Assembly (NCBI GenBank): GCA_026392765.1
Contig: JAPLBL010000071.1
Location: 1 to 32,653, forward strand
Length of the DNA: 32,653 bases
Source of the DNA: Actinomycetota bacterium
GTDB lineage: Bacteria; Actinomycetota; Actinomycetes; Nanopelagicales; Nanopelagicaceae
Direction: 5' to 3'
A program made the position numbers and the translations under genes. The notes below the pieces were generated by a model that ran no database searches, was not told the DNA's origin, and saw only the letters and a list, made by a program, of their open reading frames with translations. Below, piece after piece: positions 7,835-18,127 of this stretch. Positions within the stretch are counted from its first letter, which is position 1; every line of letters starts with the position of its first letter.

Positions 7835-8886
7835 GAGCTTAGCCTCTCATATGCGGCTATCAGCTCGCGCTCAATTGGATTTTCCAATCTCTGTGTCTTT
7901 CCGATTTCAGTGATCACCACAAATCGAAGTTCATTTCCACGTGTCTTCTTATCCAACTTCATTGCTGCAAGAAGCTCTGGCCACTGCGCCCCAGAGTAAG
8001 AAACGGGAAGGCCAAGATTTGTAAGAGTCTCTATATGTAATGTGCGTAGCTCAGGTGAAATCAACTTCAGACTCTCTGAAAGATAGGCAATAAACGCCAT
8101 TCCAATTGATACGCACTCACCATGACGCAATGAATACTTAGAGAGAAGTTCCACAGCATGGCCAAATGTGTGTCCATAGTTAAGAATCTCGCGATCAAAG
8201 CTCTCCTTGAAATCCCCTGAAACAACCTTTGCTTTGACTGCTACAGATCTTTCAATCAGCTCAACGGTGAGCGCGCGTGATGCACGGATATCAGCGAGGT
8301 TCTTTGAAGCCAGCAGGTTGAGAATTTCTTTATCACTGATAAATCCACACTTAACAACTTCGGCCAAGCCGGCTGCAAAATCTCTATCAGAGAGGGTTGA
8401 GAGCCACGATGGATCTATGAGCACTGCAATCGGTGAATGGAAAGCTCCAATCAGGTTCTTGCCATAATCGCTATTGATTCCCGTCTTACCGCCTATCGCT
8501 GCATCGACCATGCCAGCAACTGTCGTTGGTACTGCAATCCAATCCATTCCTCGAAGCCAACTTGCAGCTAGGTAACCTGCGAAATCAGTAACTGCTCCCC
8601 CGCCAATACCCACAATCAAATCTGCGCGAGTAAAGCCAGCCGCTCCCAACCAATTCCACGCCTGTGCGAGTACCGCTGCCGACTTACCAGCTTCTCCATC
8701 AGGGATAGGAAGATAGAAGAATTCACAATCTCCTACTTGGAATTGCGGAATCTCACTCCTCATCGATTCACTAAACACAACTGCAACGCGGGTCCGGCCC
8801 TGAGAAAGCTCACTCAATTCTTTGAGATATTCCATATCTATAAGTACGTCGTATTCACGGTCGGCACTCACATGAATCTTCTTCAC
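7831..8886 (-). CDS. aroB: 3-dehydroquinate synthase
   Basis: AroB uses NAD and a divalent metal to cyclise DAHP to 3-dehydroquinate. The 351-aa protein shows the NAD-binding GGGAVTD (96-101), the substrate loop VDAAIGGKTGIN (127-138) and metal ligands Glu176 (AEVVK), His239 (NYGHTFGHAVE) and His255 (RHGE). The start is GTG, overlapping the aroK stop as GTGA. The length matches the family. Confidence 0.96.
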   Translation of the reverse strand: MKKIHVSADREYDVLIDMEYLKELSELSQGRTRVAVVFSESMRSEIPQFQVGDCEFFYLPIPDGEAGKSAAVLAQAWNWLGAAGFTRADLIVGIGGGAVTDFAGYLAASWLRGMDWIAVPTTVAGMVDAAIGGKTGINSDYGKNLIGAFHSPIAVLIDPSWLSTLSDRDFAAGLAEVVKCGFISDKEILNLLASKNLADIRASRALTVELIERSVAVKAKVVSGDFKESFDREILNYGHTFGHAVELLSKYSLRHGECVSIGMAFIAYLSESLKLISPELRTLHIETLTNLGLPVSYSGAQWPELLAAMKLDKKTRGNELRFVVITEIGKTQRLENPIERELIAAYERLSS

Positions 8887-9389
8887 TTGATCACCTCAAG
8901 GATTTCGCTGACGATATCGCTCTCAGATTTAGTATTCACATCGATGACGGTATCGGCAATCGATTCATAAATCGGGCGCCTGGCCTCCATCAGTGTTTGC
9001 CACTGACCGCGTGGGTTGTGAAGAAGAAGTGGACGATCACGATTAAATCCTATTCGTGGAGCAACTGTTGCTAGAGAGATATCCAAATAGATCACAGGAG
9101 ATGCAATGGCGCGAAGCGCTGATTGCGCATCCATAGAAATTGGAGCTCCCCCTCCTAAAGCGAGCACTGTTTCATCACTGAGTAACTCATCACGGAGGAC
9201 AGCCTTTTCCAGAAGACGAAAGGCATCCTCGCCATCTTCTAGGAAGATATCTGCCACTGTTCGTCCAGAACTCTCTTCAATCACGTGATCCGTATCTCTG
9301 AAAGCAATATCAAGACGCGCAGCAACTAATTGACCAATGGTTGTTTTTCCTGAACCCATAGGGCCAATCAGAATGACACGAGGAGGCAT
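8883..9389 (-). CDS. aroK: Shikimate kinase
   Basis: AroK phosphorylates shikimate at the 3-hydroxyl. The 168-aa P-loop kinase has Walker A GPMGSGKTT at 8-16, the shikimate-binding DTD near 32-34, ExxGRTVADIF at about 38-49 and the LGGGAP motif near 78-83. It sits five bases downstream of aroC and overlaps aroB. AGGAGG-like purines occur inside the gene just after the start rather than before it, so initiation probably depends on coupling to aroC. Confidence 0.95.
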   Translation of the reverse strand: MPPRVILIGPMGSGKTTIGQLVAARLDIAFRDTDHVIEESSGRTVADIFLEDGEDAFRLLEKAVLRDELLSDETVLALGGGAPISMDAQSALRAIASPVIYLDISLATVAPRIGFNRDRPLLLHNPRGQWQTLMEARRPIYESIADTVIDVNTKSESDIVSEILEVIK

Positions 9390-9394
9390 TGTGA

Positions 9395-10582
9395 TTATTT
9401 GAAGCGTAGATTCTTCATATAGGACTCATAATTGCGGCGCGTTTCCTGCACGGAATCGCCACCAAATTTTTCCAATACTGCTTCTGCAAGAACAAGGGCT
9501 GCCATAGCTTCTGCAACAACTCCTGCAGCAGGAACAGCACAGACATCAGAGCGTTGGTTAATTGCCTTTGCAGCCTCACCGGTTTTAACATCAATAGTGT
9601 CCAGTGCTTTTGGCACTGTTGAGATAGGTTTCATCGCAACCGATACGCGCAAAATTTCACCGTTCGACATTCCGCCTTCAGTTCCGCCAGCGCGATCTGT
9701 GCGACGATGAATTGCGCCATCTGAACCGCGTTCGATTTCATCATGGGCTATAGATCCACGGCGGGTTGCCGTTCTGAAACCATCACCGATTTCCACACCC
9801 TTAATTGCCTGAATACCCATTAACGCCCCGGCTAAACGTGCGTCTAGACGTCGATCCCAGTGCACGTGTGACCCCAATCCAGGAGGAAGGTTGTATGCCA
9901 AAACTTCACATACTCCCCCGAGCGTGTCGCCGTCGGCATGAGCTGCCTCAATTTCAGTAATCATCGCAGCGCTCGTTGCAGGATCAGAGCAACGAACGGG
10001 ATCATCATCAATTCTCTTCATATCACCTGCTTGTGGAAGTTCATACGAGTCCGGAATACGCACTGACCCGATAGAAACCACATGACTCAAAATCGTGATT
10101 CCCACAGATTGCTCTAAGAATTTACGAGCGATCGCTCCCAAGGCAACTCGTGCTGCTGTCTCTCTCGCACTCGCTCGCTCAAGAATCGGGCGAGCATCAT
10201 CAAAGTCATACTTTTGCATTCCTACTAAATCCGCGTGTCCTGGACGTGGGCGAGTTAAAGGCGCATTACGCGCAAGATTTTCTATCTCATCTGCAGGAAC
10301 AGGATCTGCAGACATCACCTTTTCCCATTTAGGCCATTCGCTATTTCCCACTTGAACTGAGATGGGTCCACCTTGTGTAATACCAAGTCGAACTCCACCA
10401 AGAATAGTCACCTTATCCGCTTCGAAATTCTGACGAGCACCGCGACCCACACCTAAGCGCCGTCTTGCTAGATGAAAATCAATATCTGCAGTGGTGATTT
10501 CAATATGGGCTGGCATGCCTTCGATAATTGCCGATAGGGCTTGGCCATGAGATTCACCTGCTGTAATCCAACGCATGGACAT
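9395..10582 (-). CDS. aroC: Chorismate synthase
   Basis: AroC makes chorismate from EPSP using reduced flavin. The 395-aa protein has the signature GESHG at 9-13, RPRPGHADL near 111-119, the [16 protein letters not shown] helix and a C-terminal [16 protein letters not shown]. Both catalytic histidines (12 and 116) are present. ATG at 10582 gives [10 protein letters not shown]; an ATG two codons later is equally possible and closer to relatives. No strong Shine-Dalgarno is seen for either. It is flanked by prepilin peptidase upstream and aroK downstream, as in mycobacteria. Confidence 0.96.
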   Translation of the reverse strand: MSMRWITAGESHGQALSAIIEGMPAHIEITTADIDFHLARRRLGVGRGARQNFEADKVTILGGVRLGITQGGPISVQVGNSEWPKWEKVMSADPVPADEIENLARNAPLTRPRPGHADLVGMQKYDFDDARPILERASARETAARVALGAIARKFLEQSVGITILSHVVSIGSVRIPDSYELPQAGDMKRIDDDPVRCSDPATSAAMITEIEAAHADGDTLGGVCEVLAYNLPPGLGSHVHWDRRLDARLAGALMGIQAIKGVEIGDGFRTATRRGSIAHDEIERGSDGAIHRRTDRAGGTEGGMSNGEILRVSVAMKPISTVPKALDTIDVKTGEAAKAINQRSDVCAVPAAGVVAEAMAALVLAEAVLEKFGGDSVQETRRNYESYMKNLRFK

Positions 10583-10616
10583 ATTCTTGCAGATAGAGAC
10601 TCATTCTCGCGTCACA

Positions 10617-11006
10617 TTAGAGGATGCTCAAAGGTCTCACTGCGAGAACTGCGCCACATAGCGCAGGGGCAAAGGCGATATCTCCTTTGAATGACCGAGT
10701 TCGCATGTAATAGATGGCTATCGAGATCATTGCACAGACACACACCATCGCAATATAGGCAACAGTTTGCGCCCCTCCTACGACAAAGTTCAAAAGGACA
10801 ATAACCAATTTCACATCTCCTGAGCCACATCTAGAGACCATCTGAAAGAACAAGCTTGAGAGAACACTGATGATAAGAAAGATCGGCTCAAGCCGAGGAG
10901 GTGATGACGCTAGCGATACGAGCAACAAGAGAAAGACGAAGACATTTGGAATACGTCTATGTCGGACATCAATCACCGAGATCATCAACAACAGAGCGAA
11001 AATCAC
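10617..11006 (-). CDS. Small A24-family prepilin peptidase (TadV/CpaA-like)
   Basis: This membrane aspartic protease family cleaves the leader peptides of type IV or Flp/Tad pilins. The 129-aa protein is nearly all hydrophobic, with about four to five membrane segments. It has both catalytic motifs: Asp13 in IDVRHRRIPN and Asp64 in the GSGDVKL box. It is shorter than typical stand-alone members and lacks the N-terminal methylase domain of PilD. GTG (11006) directly follows an in-frame TGA and has no obvious Shine-Dalgarno; an ATG at codon 8 is the alternative. Its place between aroE and aroC matches the mycobacterial Rv2551c position. No pilin gene is visible in the window, so its substrate is unknown. 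Confidence 0.85.
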   Translation of the reverse strand: MIFALLLMISVIDVRHRRIPNVFVFLLLLVSLASSPPRLEPIFLIISVLSSLFFQMVSRCGSGDVKLVIVLLNFVVGGAQTVAYIAMVCVCAMISIAIYYMRTRSFKGDIAFAPALCGAVLAVRPLSIL

Positions 11007-11052
11007 TCACAAACGATACAAAGACTTTGAGCTAGAGAACTGAGACTGTGGA

Positions 11053-11862
11053 TTACCGAGCTGATTTACGAAGCACTGTGCGTAAATGTGTGGCTAGCGC
11101 TTCTCGATCGAAATCAGTATCCAATACGAGTGATAGTTGATCCACCCCTTGATACATCAATAGTTCTAGCCCATTAATCACAGCGCCACCGCAATCACTC
11201 CAGCGTTGCGCCAATTCAGTGGGCCAAGGCTTATAGATCACATCAAAGAGAGTTGCACGAATTCCAGGATTGACTGAATTGGCTAGAAGATCTGCAGCAC
11301 CTGCTGGGGTTGTATTCACTACTAAGTCATACTGTGTGAAATCAATATCAGATGACCACCGGTGATACTCGAAGTGAGAATGCGAAACTGCAGACTCAAG
11401 GGCTTCTTGTCTAAGACTTGAACGACCCAGAACATGAATATCCTTGGCGATCGAATCGAGAGAGCCCGTTACAGCACGCGCAGTTCCTCCAGCACCCAGA
11501 ATCAAAACTGAATCAATCTCTGTAATTCCTGCGTGTTCAAGGGCTGCCACGAATCCGCTTCCATCAGTACTACTAATTGACCATTTGCCGTCTTTCTTAA
11601 TCAACGTATTTCCCGATTGGATTCTCTGCGTCAGCGCATCTGCGTTAAATCCGAGACCCAAGACTTCCTCTTTCAGGGGCATGGTCAAAGAGAGATAATC
11701 AAACTCATGTGCGCGCGTTTCAATAAATTTCGCCAAGGCACCAGATCCAACCTTGATAGCCGAGTAGTCTCCTTCGATGCCAAGGAAGGCAAAGGCAGCC
11801 TTATGCAGAACAGGAGATAGCGAGTGTTTGATGGGAGATCCCAGCACTGCTCCGGTTATCAC
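11053..11862 (-). CDS. aroE: Shikimate dehydrogenase
   Basis: AroE reduces 3-dehydroshikimate to shikimate with NADPH. The 269-aa protein has the shikimate-binding SPIKHSLSPVLH (9-20), catalytic Lys64 in MPLKE, Asp100 in the STDGSGF segment (NTDxxG in most relatives), and the dinucleotide loop GAGGTA at 123-128. C-terminal NGLELLMYQG is typical. The start is GTG, overlapping the mltG stop as GTGA. Substitution of Asn by Ser before Asp100 is minor. Confidence 0.94.
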   Translation of the reverse strand: MITGAVLGSPIKHSLSPVLHKAAFAFLGIEGDYSAIKVGSGALAKFIETRAHEFDYLSLTMPLKEEVLGLGFNADALTQRIQSGNTLIKKDGKWSISSTDGSGFVAALEHAGITEIDSVLILGAGGTARAVTGSLDSIAKDIHVLGRSSLRQEALESAVSHSHFEYHRWSSDIDFTQYDLVVNTTPAGAADLLANSVNPGIRATLFDVIYKPWPTELAQRWSDCGGAVINGLELLMYQGVDQLSLVLDTDFDREALATHLRTVLRKSAR

Positions 11863-12896
11863 TTATTGCTCCTAAACTTTCCGACCCGCAAGTTCTTCTT
11901 ATATTCAATTTTCCAGTTATTGAATTGATTGATATCGCTCGTGAAGCGAGTATCAGACGGTGCCACAGTAATGAAATATAGCCAATCCCCAGCAACTGGG
12001 TTAACTGCAGCTAGTAGAGCATCTGCGCCAGGGTTATTGATTGGGCCTGGAGGCAATCCATATCGCTTATAAGTGTTGTATGCGGAGTTGATGAGCGTGG
12101 ATTGCGTACTAAGAAAGACGCTTCCCCGAGTTTTCTTCACGTAATGAACTGTCGAATCAAATTGCAAGGGCATGCCTTTAGTGAGGCGATTACGAATCAC
12201 TTGAGAAATCTTTGCAAAGTCTTTCGTATCACCTTCTGCTTGGATCAGGGAGGCAATAATCAGGAGTTGCTGTGGTGTGAACTTTTCCCTCGAAGTATAG
12301 AAACCAGCCTTGCGCATTTCAAGCCCTGCTCGATTGACCATACTTTGCATAGCTGGCGTTGCAAGGGTTCCATCCTCAAAACTGTATTGGGCAGGAAAGA
12401 GAAGTCCTTCAAGGGTTGTGAAACCCTTTGGCTTTGAAACATTTCTGATTGCACTTGCAACGTCCGCCACCGACATCTGTGCTGCGTAGAACTGAGGAAT
12501 GATTTCTGAGAGCCAAGCTCCTTCGAAGATATTGATCAATCCAGTGATACGAGCGGAGTCTAGTAATTGCTCAAGAGCCTGTGTTGCACATATACCAACA
12601 TCAATACTGTGATTACCTGGGGCAACTTTCTGCGAACGCACATCTCCCACAGCAACCCTGAAGTAAGCCTGCGCTGATTTAACTACCCCTGCCACAGAAA
12701 GAGATTGTGCGATAGATGAGCCTGACTCCCCCGCATCGATTTTGATATTGACTCTAGTGCCAGAGGAATTGCCACACGCGAAATCTGGCGCCGATGTTCC
12801 TGGAACTCGCACCAGGTGCAGTGAGAATGTGAGAGCTGCTACTACAGCTAACGCAGTCCCAACTCTAAAGAGAGGAGATTTATCCCAGATTTTCAC
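11859..12896 (-). CDS. mltG: Endolytic murein transglycosylase (MltG/YceG-like)
   Basis: MltG is a membrane-anchored lytic transglycosylase thought to cut nascent glycan strands and set their length. A single N-terminal membrane segment (about 11-28 from the chosen start) is followed by a LysM-like region and the YceG domain: LEGLLFPAQYSF, the catalytic Glu in IIASLIQAEGD, and NRLTKGMPLQFDSTVHY, then YNTYKRYGLPPGPINNPG. I chose GTG at 12896, which has AAGGA seven bases upstream and gives 345 aa. ATG at 12938 or TTG at 12941 would extend it but overlap ruvX by about 60 bases with no Shine-Dalgarno. Confidence 0.9.
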   Translation of the reverse strand: MKIWDKSPLFRVGTALAVVAALTFSLHLVRVPGTSAPDFACGNSSGTRVNIKIDAGESGSSIAQSLSVAGVVKSAQAYFRVAVGDVRSQKVAPGNHSIDVGICATQALEQLLDSARITGLINIFEGAWLSEIIPQFYAAQMSVADVASAIRNVSKPKGFTTLEGLLFPAQYSFEDGTLATPAMQSMVNRAGLEMRKAGFYTSREKFTPQQLLIIASLIQAEGDTKDFAKISQVIRNRLTKGMPLQFDSTVHYVKKTRGSVFLSTQSTLINSAYNTYKRYGLPPGPINNPGADALLAAVNPVAGDWLYFITVAPSDTRFTSDINQFNNWKIEYKKNLRVGKFRSNK

Positions 12897-13302
12897 TGAG
12901 AAGTCCTTGTTCCAGAATTGCGACTGCAGCCATTGCATCAATCAGCGCTTTGGAATCACGAGACGATACACCTGCCTCTTTAAGCTTCTTCTGCGCACTC
13001 ACTGTGGAAAGACGCTCATCTACTAAGACAATGGGAAGAGATGTCACTGACTTGAGCGATTGAACAAAGCTCTCAGCTTTCTCGGCACTCTCACCCTTTG
13101 ATCCCGACATATTCATCGGCATTCCCACGAATATGCGAATGGGTTCATGCTCAAGAAGAAGGGAAGCAATCTGCTCTAGGAAATTCTTTGCCTTGCTCTC
13201 TAGTACACATAATGGAGAAGAGAGAATCCCATTGGGGTCACAGAGCGCAACACCGGTGCGAACATCGCCGTAATCAAATGCGATGCGCCGTCCTCGCTCC
13301 AT
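12880..13302 (-). CDS. ruvX: Putative pre-16S rRNA nuclease / Holliday-junction resolvase-like protein (YqgF/RuvX)
   Basis: This RNase H-fold protein is implicated in 16S rRNA 5'-end maturation, and some members also cut branched DNA. The 140-aa protein has Asp10 in AFDYGDVRTGVAL, the VGMPMNMSGSKG loop, DERLST and the C-terminal acidic motif ALIDAMAA. It lies four bases after alaS and overlaps mltG, an order conserved in Actinobacteria. The gene is complete and of usual length. Confidence 0.93.
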   Translation of the reverse strand: MERGRRIAFDYGDVRTGVALCDPNGILSSPLCVLESKAKNFLEQIASLLLEHEPIRIFVGMPMNMSGSKGESAEKAESFVQSLKSVTSLPIVLVDERLSTVSAQKKLKEAGVSSRDSKALIDAMAAVAILEQGLLSENLG

Positions 13303-13306
13303 CTTT

Positions 13307-15982
13307 TTACTTTCCAGAGATTGAATCAGTGATAGCGCTAAGCGCTGCTTGTGATTTTGAAGAATCTATTCCGCCACCTTGGGCGAAATCATCTTTCCCT
13401 CCGCCACCACCGCCAAGAATCGTCGAGCCGATTTTTACGAGGGCGCCAGCCTTTAATCCAGCAGCCTTTGCTGCATCGCTCACAGCAACAACGAGAACCG
13501 GTTTCCCTTCATTTGAACTAATCAAAGCGACAGCAGATTGTGGGGCACGGGCTTTCAAGTCGAGTGCAATCTTGCGAAGATCATCTCCAGTAATTCCATC
13601 AGGCAGAATCGCTGTAACGGTAGTTGTGCCATTGAGAACATGCGCAGTATCTGCCAGCGCACCAATCTGACCCATAGCTTGTGCTGATCGAACTCCTGCA
13701 AGCTCCTTCTCAATATCCTTAATCTTTGCAAGAAGATCCGAGATTCGCTCAGGCAACTCCTCTGTGCGGGCACCCTTAATGATTTCAGTCAGTGAGTTCA
13801 AGAGAATATGTTCGCGGGCTAGGAATCTATATGCGTCCACTCCTACCAAAGCTTCGACTCGTCGAACACCTGCTCCCACAGAAGACTCACTCAGAAGCTT
13901 CACAACGCCGAGTTGGCCAGAGCGTTCAACGTGGGTACCACCACATAATTCACGAGCCCAATCACCAACACTTACTACGCGTACTTGATCGCCATATTTC
14001 TCACCAAAGAGAGCCATCGCACCAATCTTTTTGGCTGCATCCTGATTCATCGTCTCTGCGGTTACAGCGAGGTTGTCGAGAAGAAGTGTGTTTACGCGGG
14101 ATTCAACTTCATTCAGAACTGAATCTGGGACCGCACCCGTTGATGGGAAATCAAAACGGAATCGACCTGGTGAATTCTCAGAACCTGCTTGAGTCGCAGT
14201 CTCTCCAAGAATTTCACGAAATGCTTTATGCACCATGTGAGTGGCTGTGTGAGCACGCGATATTGCGTGGCGACGTTCAAGATCGATAGCAGCAAGGGAT
14301 TTGGAACCAGTAGTTACCTCACCTGAAATCACGCGACCGCGATGGACTGAGAGACCATTAACTGGAGTCTGCACATCTTCAATTTCAACTACCGCACCGC
14401 TAGCAAGTGTGATGCGGCCGCCGTCTGCAAGCTGTCCGCCACCTTCTGCATAGAAAGGAGTGCGATCTAAGACAATTTCAACGTCATCTCCAGCTTTCGC
14501 TGATGCAACGCTAATACCGTCAACCAAAATTCCGTTGATAGTCGACTCAGTCTCATTGTGGGTATAGCCAACGAAGGTCGATGCGCCCTTAGAGTCTGCA
14601 ATCATCTTGTATTCAGATAGATCTGTATGTCCACTCTTCTTTGCCTTTGCATCAGCCTTTGCGCGATCACGCTGTTCATTCATCAATCTACGGAAGCCAT
14701 CTTCATCAACTTCAAGACCCTCTTCACGTGCCATCTCAAGGGTGAGATCAAATGGGAAACCATAGGTGTCATGAAGCTTGAATACTTCATCGCCAGGAAG
14801 AACGCTCTTCTTGCTCGCCTTAAGTTGCGTTGATGCCATATCAAAAATCTGTGTTCCAGCCTTCAGCGTCTGCAGGAATGACTCTTCTTCTGCGACAGAG
14901 ACTGCCAAGATGCGTTTCTTATCTGTGATCAGCTCTGGATATTGAGGACCCATCGCACCAATTGCAGAAATGGTGAGCTCAGACATGATCGGATCATTAA
15001 CACCCATCAAGCGCATATTGCGAATGGTTCGGCGCATCATGCGACGCAGGACATATCCACGTCCCTCATTTCCAGGAGTTACACCATCTCCAATCAACAT
15101 CGCTGATGTGCGGGCATGATCTGCCACAACTCGTAGAGCGACATCGGTGCTTTGATCTTTTCCATACTTAACGCCAGATAGTGCAGATGCTTTTGTGAGA
15201 ATCTGCATCGTCGTATCAATCTCATAGATATTTTCAACACCTTGCAACAGCGCAGCGGTGCGCTCTAGTCCTAAACCAGTGTCGATGCTCTTTGCTGGAA
15301 GTTCACCAAGGATTGGATAACCATCTTTTCCGCCGCCTGCACCGCGTTCATTCTGCATAAAGACGAGGTTCCAGACTTCCATATAGCGGTTTTCATCCGC
15401 AATCGGTCCGCCTTCGATTCCATATTCAGGACCACGGTCATAATAGATTTCAGAGCACGGACCACATGGACCCGGAACACCCATTGACCAGAAGTTATCT
15501 GCCATATCACGACGTTGAATACGCTCACGCGGGATACCAATCTTCTTATGCCAAATATCCGCAGCTTCGTCATCATCGAGATAGACCGTTACCCATAAAC
15601 GCTCTTCTGGAAAACCGTAGCCACCATCATTGATAGGGCGCGTTAAGAGTTCCCACGCTAAAGCAATTGCTCCCTCTTTGAAGTAATCACCGAAAGAAAA
15701 GTTTCCACACATCTGAAAGAACGATGCGTGGCGCGTGGTCTTACCCACTTCATCAATATCCAGAGTTCGTACGCACTTCTGCACAGATGTAGCACGTTTA
15801 TAGGGAGCTGTTACCTCACCGAGAAAGAATGGTTTGAAAGGAACCATGCCAGCGTTGACTAAAAGTAGATTCGGGTCATCTGCGATCAGAGAGGCAGAAG
15901 GAACTACGGTGTGCTTAAGACCTTGACGGTTCTCACTTTCAAAGAAGCGCAGCCAGCGCGAACGGATCTCGGCGGATTCCAC
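13307..15982 (-). CDS. alaS: Alanyl-tRNA synthetase
   Basis: AlaRS charges tRNA-Ala and edits mischarged Ser or Gly. The 891-aa protein has the class II core near 1-350 ([20 protein letters not shown] and [13 protein letters not shown]), the editing domain with zinc-type ligands His578 and His582 (AHTATH) and CGGTH at 680-684. It ends in a C-Ala domain with a glycine-rich tail segment (857-871), [15 protein letters not shown]. All domains are in order and the length is normal. The start is GTG, overlapping the upstream stop as TAGTG. Confidence 0.97.
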   Translation of the reverse strand: MESAEIRSRWLRFFESENRQGLKHTVVPSASLIADDPNLLLVNAGMVPFKPFFLGEVTAPYKRATSVQKCVRTLDIDEVGKTTRHASFFQMCGNFSFGDYFKEGAIALAWELLTRPINDGGYGFPEERLWVTVYLDDDEAADIWHKKIGIPRERIQRRDMADNFWSMGVPGPCGPCSEIYYDRGPEYGIEGGPIADENRYMEVWNLVFMQNERGAGGGKDGYPILGELPAKSIDTGLGLERTAALLQGVENIYEIDTTMQILTKASALSGVKYGKDQSTDVALRVVADHARTSAMLIGDGVTPGNEGRGYVLRRMMRRTIRNMRLMGVNDPIMSELTISAIGAMGPQYPELITDKKRILAVSVAEEESFLQTLKAGTQIFDMASTQLKASKKSVLPGDEVFKLHDTYGFPFDLTLEMAREEGLEVDEDGFRRLMNEQRDRAKADAKAKKSGHTDLSEYKMIADSKGASTFVGYTHNETESTINGILVDGISVASAKAGDDVEIVLDRTPFYAEGGGQLADGGRITLASGAVVEIEDVQTPVNGLSVHRGRVISGEVTTGSKSLAAIDLERRHAISRAHTATHMVHKAFREILGETATQAGSENSPGRFRFDFPSTGAVPDSVLNEVESRVNTLLLDNLAVTAETMNQDAAKKIGAMALFGEKYGDQVRVVSVGDWARELCGGTHVERSGQLGVVKLLSESSVGAGVRRVEALVGVDAYRFLAREHILLNSLTEIIKGARTEELPERISDLLAKIKDIEKELAGVRSAQAMGQIGALADTAHVLNGTTTVTAILPDGITGDDLRKIALDLKARAPQSAVALISSNEGKPVLVVAVSDAAKAAGLKAGALVKIGSTILGGGGGGKDDFAQGGGIDSSKSQAALSAITDSISGK

Positions 15983-16338
15983 TAGTCAGATTTTTTCTTC
16001 GACTTGCGGCCTTTACTGAGAGTTGCAGCGCCAAGGAGGGCACCTGCGACACGTCCAGTTGGACTCTCCATAAAACCGGTTGTTGCTCCGGTCACCTTGG
16101 ACGTCACTTCTTCAACGTTCTTCGTAATCTTTGCAATGCTCTCAAGCGGTCCGTTGATGAGTTCCAAGGTGCGCGTTGATTCATTGAGCAGCGGAGTTGT
16201 GTCATCAGTAAAAGCCTTAAGAGAGGTCTTTGCCTCATCGATAAATCTGCTGACACGAAAAACTGTGTAGGCAAGGGCAATAGCGATTACGAGCAGTGAT
16301 ACCGCCGCAATAATCGTCGCAATTCCGCCTGGACCCAT
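15982..16338 (-). CDS. DUF948-like single-pass membrane protein
   Basis: This is a 118-aa protein of unknown function. One strong membrane segment lies near residues 4-26, followed by a hydrophilic, probably helical region (about 30-90) and a basic tail ending [10 protein letters not shown]. The layout and segments such as [19 protein letters not shown] resemble DUF948 proteins, which sit beside alaS in other Actinobacteria. I chose ATG at 16338, with AGGTAGG nine bases upstream. A frame extending to 16428 would overlap aspS and is unlikely. It overlaps the alaS GTG by one base, so it is co-translated with alaS. Confidence 0.75.
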   Translation of the reverse strand: MGPGGIATIIAAVSLLVIAIALAYTVFRVSRFIDEAKTSLKAFTDDTTPLLNESTRTLELINGPLESIAKITKNVEEVTSKVTGATTGFMESPTGRVAGALLGAATLSKGRKSKKKSD

Positions 16339-16357
16339 AGTTATTAGCCTACCTGAC

Positions 16358-18097
16358 TTACTCCTTGGGAGGAGTCCAATCGATGGCAGCTTCCTTTCGT
16401 TGCGCAGGTGTAATCGGAGTTGGTGCACCCGTCAAAGGATCGCCACCGCTTGCAGTCTTAGGGAATGCGATGACTTCACGGATTGAATCAGAGCCGGTCA
16501 ATAGTGCACATACGCGGTCTAAGCCAAGTGCAATTCCACCGTGTGGAGGTGGACCGTAATTAAATGCCTCGAGAAGGAAACCGAACTTGCTCTGTGCTTC
16601 CTCATCAGAGAGACCAATGACTGTAAAGACATCTTTTTGGATATTGCGATCATGGATACGAATCGAACCACCACCGAGCTCAGTTCCATTCAAAACAATG
16701 TCATATGCATAGGCAAGAGCGTTAGCAGGATCTGACTTAAAGGTCTTTGCAAACTCTGGCTTAGGGCCTGTAAATGGATGGTGCACAGCAGTCCATCCAC
16801 CATTATCGGTTGGCTCAAACATCGGTGCATCGACTACCCAGACAAATTCCCAGGCGCCCTCATTAATAAGGTTGCAACGCTTTCCAATTTCAAGACGAGC
16901 AGCTCCTAGTAGTTGCTGAGAAGATGCGCGCTCACCTGCTGCAAAGAAGATTGCATCCCCAGGCTTTGCACCAACCAGTGCTGCAATACCGGCTTGCTCA
17001 TCTTCTGAAATGTTCTTTGATACTGGACCACCGAGAGTGCCATCAGCATTAACAAGAATGTAAGCAATTCCCTTTGCCCCACGTGCTTTAGCCCAGTCCT
17101 GCCACGCATCGAGTTCACGACGAGGAGAGTCAGCTCCCCCAGGCATAACAACTGCGCCTACATATGGTGCTTGGAATACACGGAAAGGTGTTGATTTAAA
17201 GAATTCAGTTACCTCGGTAAGTTCATATGCAAAACGAAGATCAGGCTTATCAGAGCCGTAACGATCCATAGCATCGGCATAGGTCATGTGTTTAATCGGT
17301 GTTGGGATGTCGAATCCAACAGCCTCTTTCCAAACTTTCACCAAAATCTTTTCAGCAACAGCCAAGATATCGGCCTGATCGATAAATGACATTTCAATAT
17401 CGAGCTGAGTGAACTCAGGTTGGCGATCAGCACGGAAATCTTCATCACGGAAGCATCGAGCAATCTGGTAGTAACGCTCCATCCCTGCAACCATCAGCAA
17501 CTGCTTAAAGAGCTGAGGTGATTGAGGAAGTGCATACCAGCTTCCTGGTTGCAGGCGCACGGGCACTAAGAAGTCACGTGCTCCTTCGGGTGTTGAACGA
17601 GTCAGATACGGTGTTTCAATCTCAAGAAATTCAAGGCTTTCCATCACATTACGAATCGTTGATGTCACCTTCGAACGCAGGCGCAAGTTAGCTGCTGGTC
17701 CTTCACGGCGCAGATCCAAATAACGATAACGAAGACGAACTTCTTCAGAAATCTCAGATTCGCTCCCTGAATCAACGGGGAAGGGAAGTGGTGCAGATTC
17801 ACTCAAAACAACGACGTCATCACCCATTACTTCAATGGCACCGGTCGGAAGATTCGAGTTTTCATTACCTGCAGGACGTAGCGCTACTTCTCCTGTGATC
17901 TGCAAACACCACTCGGCACGAAGTTGGCCGGCCATCTTTTCATCACGAATTACTACCTGCACAGAACCTGTTGCATCACGAAGATCGATAAAGGCGACTC
18001 CACCATGATCGCGGCGACGTGCTACCCAGCCAGCCAGAGTGACGGTCTGACCTGCGTGTGAAGCCCGCAGGGAACCTGCGTCATGGTTTCTTAACAT
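16358..18097 (-). CDS. aspS: Aspartyl-tRNA synthetase (bacterial type)
   Basis: AspRS charges tRNA-Asp. The 579-aa protein has the N-terminal OB-fold anticodon domain ([19 protein letters not shown]), the class II core with motif 2 [14 protein letters not shown] (216-229), the bacterial insertion (GAD) domain (about 290-420) and motif 3 [13 protein letters not shown]. His31 in RRDHGG is found in many non-discriminating AspRS enzymes that also charge tRNA-Asn, whereas E. coli has Leu. If so, GatCAB should be encoded elsewhere; this is inference from one residue. It lies 30 bases after hisS. Confidence 0.96.
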   Translation of the reverse strand: MLRNHDAGSLRASHAGQTVTLAGWVARRRDHGGVAFIDLRDATGSVQVVIRDEKMAGQLRAEWCLQITGEVALRPAGNENSNLPTGAIEVMGDDVVVLSESAPLPFPVDSGSESEISEEVRLRYRYLDLRREGPAANLRLRSKVTSTIRNVMESLEFLEIETPYLTRSTPEGARDFLVPVRLQPGSWYALPQSPQLFKQLLMVAGMERYYQIARCFRDEDFRADRQPEFTQLDIEMSFIDQADILAVAEKILVKVWKEAVGFDIPTPIKHMTYADAMDRYGSDKPDLRFAYELTEVTEFFKSTPFRVFQAPYVGAVVMPGGADSPRRELDAWQDWAKARGAKGIAYILVNADGTLGGPVSKNISEDEQAGIAALVGAKPGDAIFFAAGERASSQQLLGAARLEIGKRCNLINEGAWEFVWVVDAPMFEPTDNGGWTAVHHPFTGPKPEFAKTFKSDPANALAYAYDIVLNGTELGGGSIRIHDRNIQKDVFTVIGLSDEEAQSKFGFLLEAFNYGPPPHGGIALGLDRVCALLTGSDSIREVIAFPKTASGGDPLTGAPTPITPAQRKEAAIDWTPPKE

Positions 18098-18127
18098 CGT
18101 TAAAAGCCGCCTTTAAATGATGGTGAA

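Noticed and set aside
12897..12941. Longer mltG start (ATG 12938 or TTG 12941)
   Set aside because: It overlaps ruvX by about 60 bases without a Shine-Dalgarno, whereas GTG at 12896 has AAGGA at good spacing.
16339..16428. Extended start of the DUF948-like protein
   Set aside because: It would overlap the aspS 3' end by about 70 bases; ATG 16338 has a better ribosome site and begins directly before the membrane segment.
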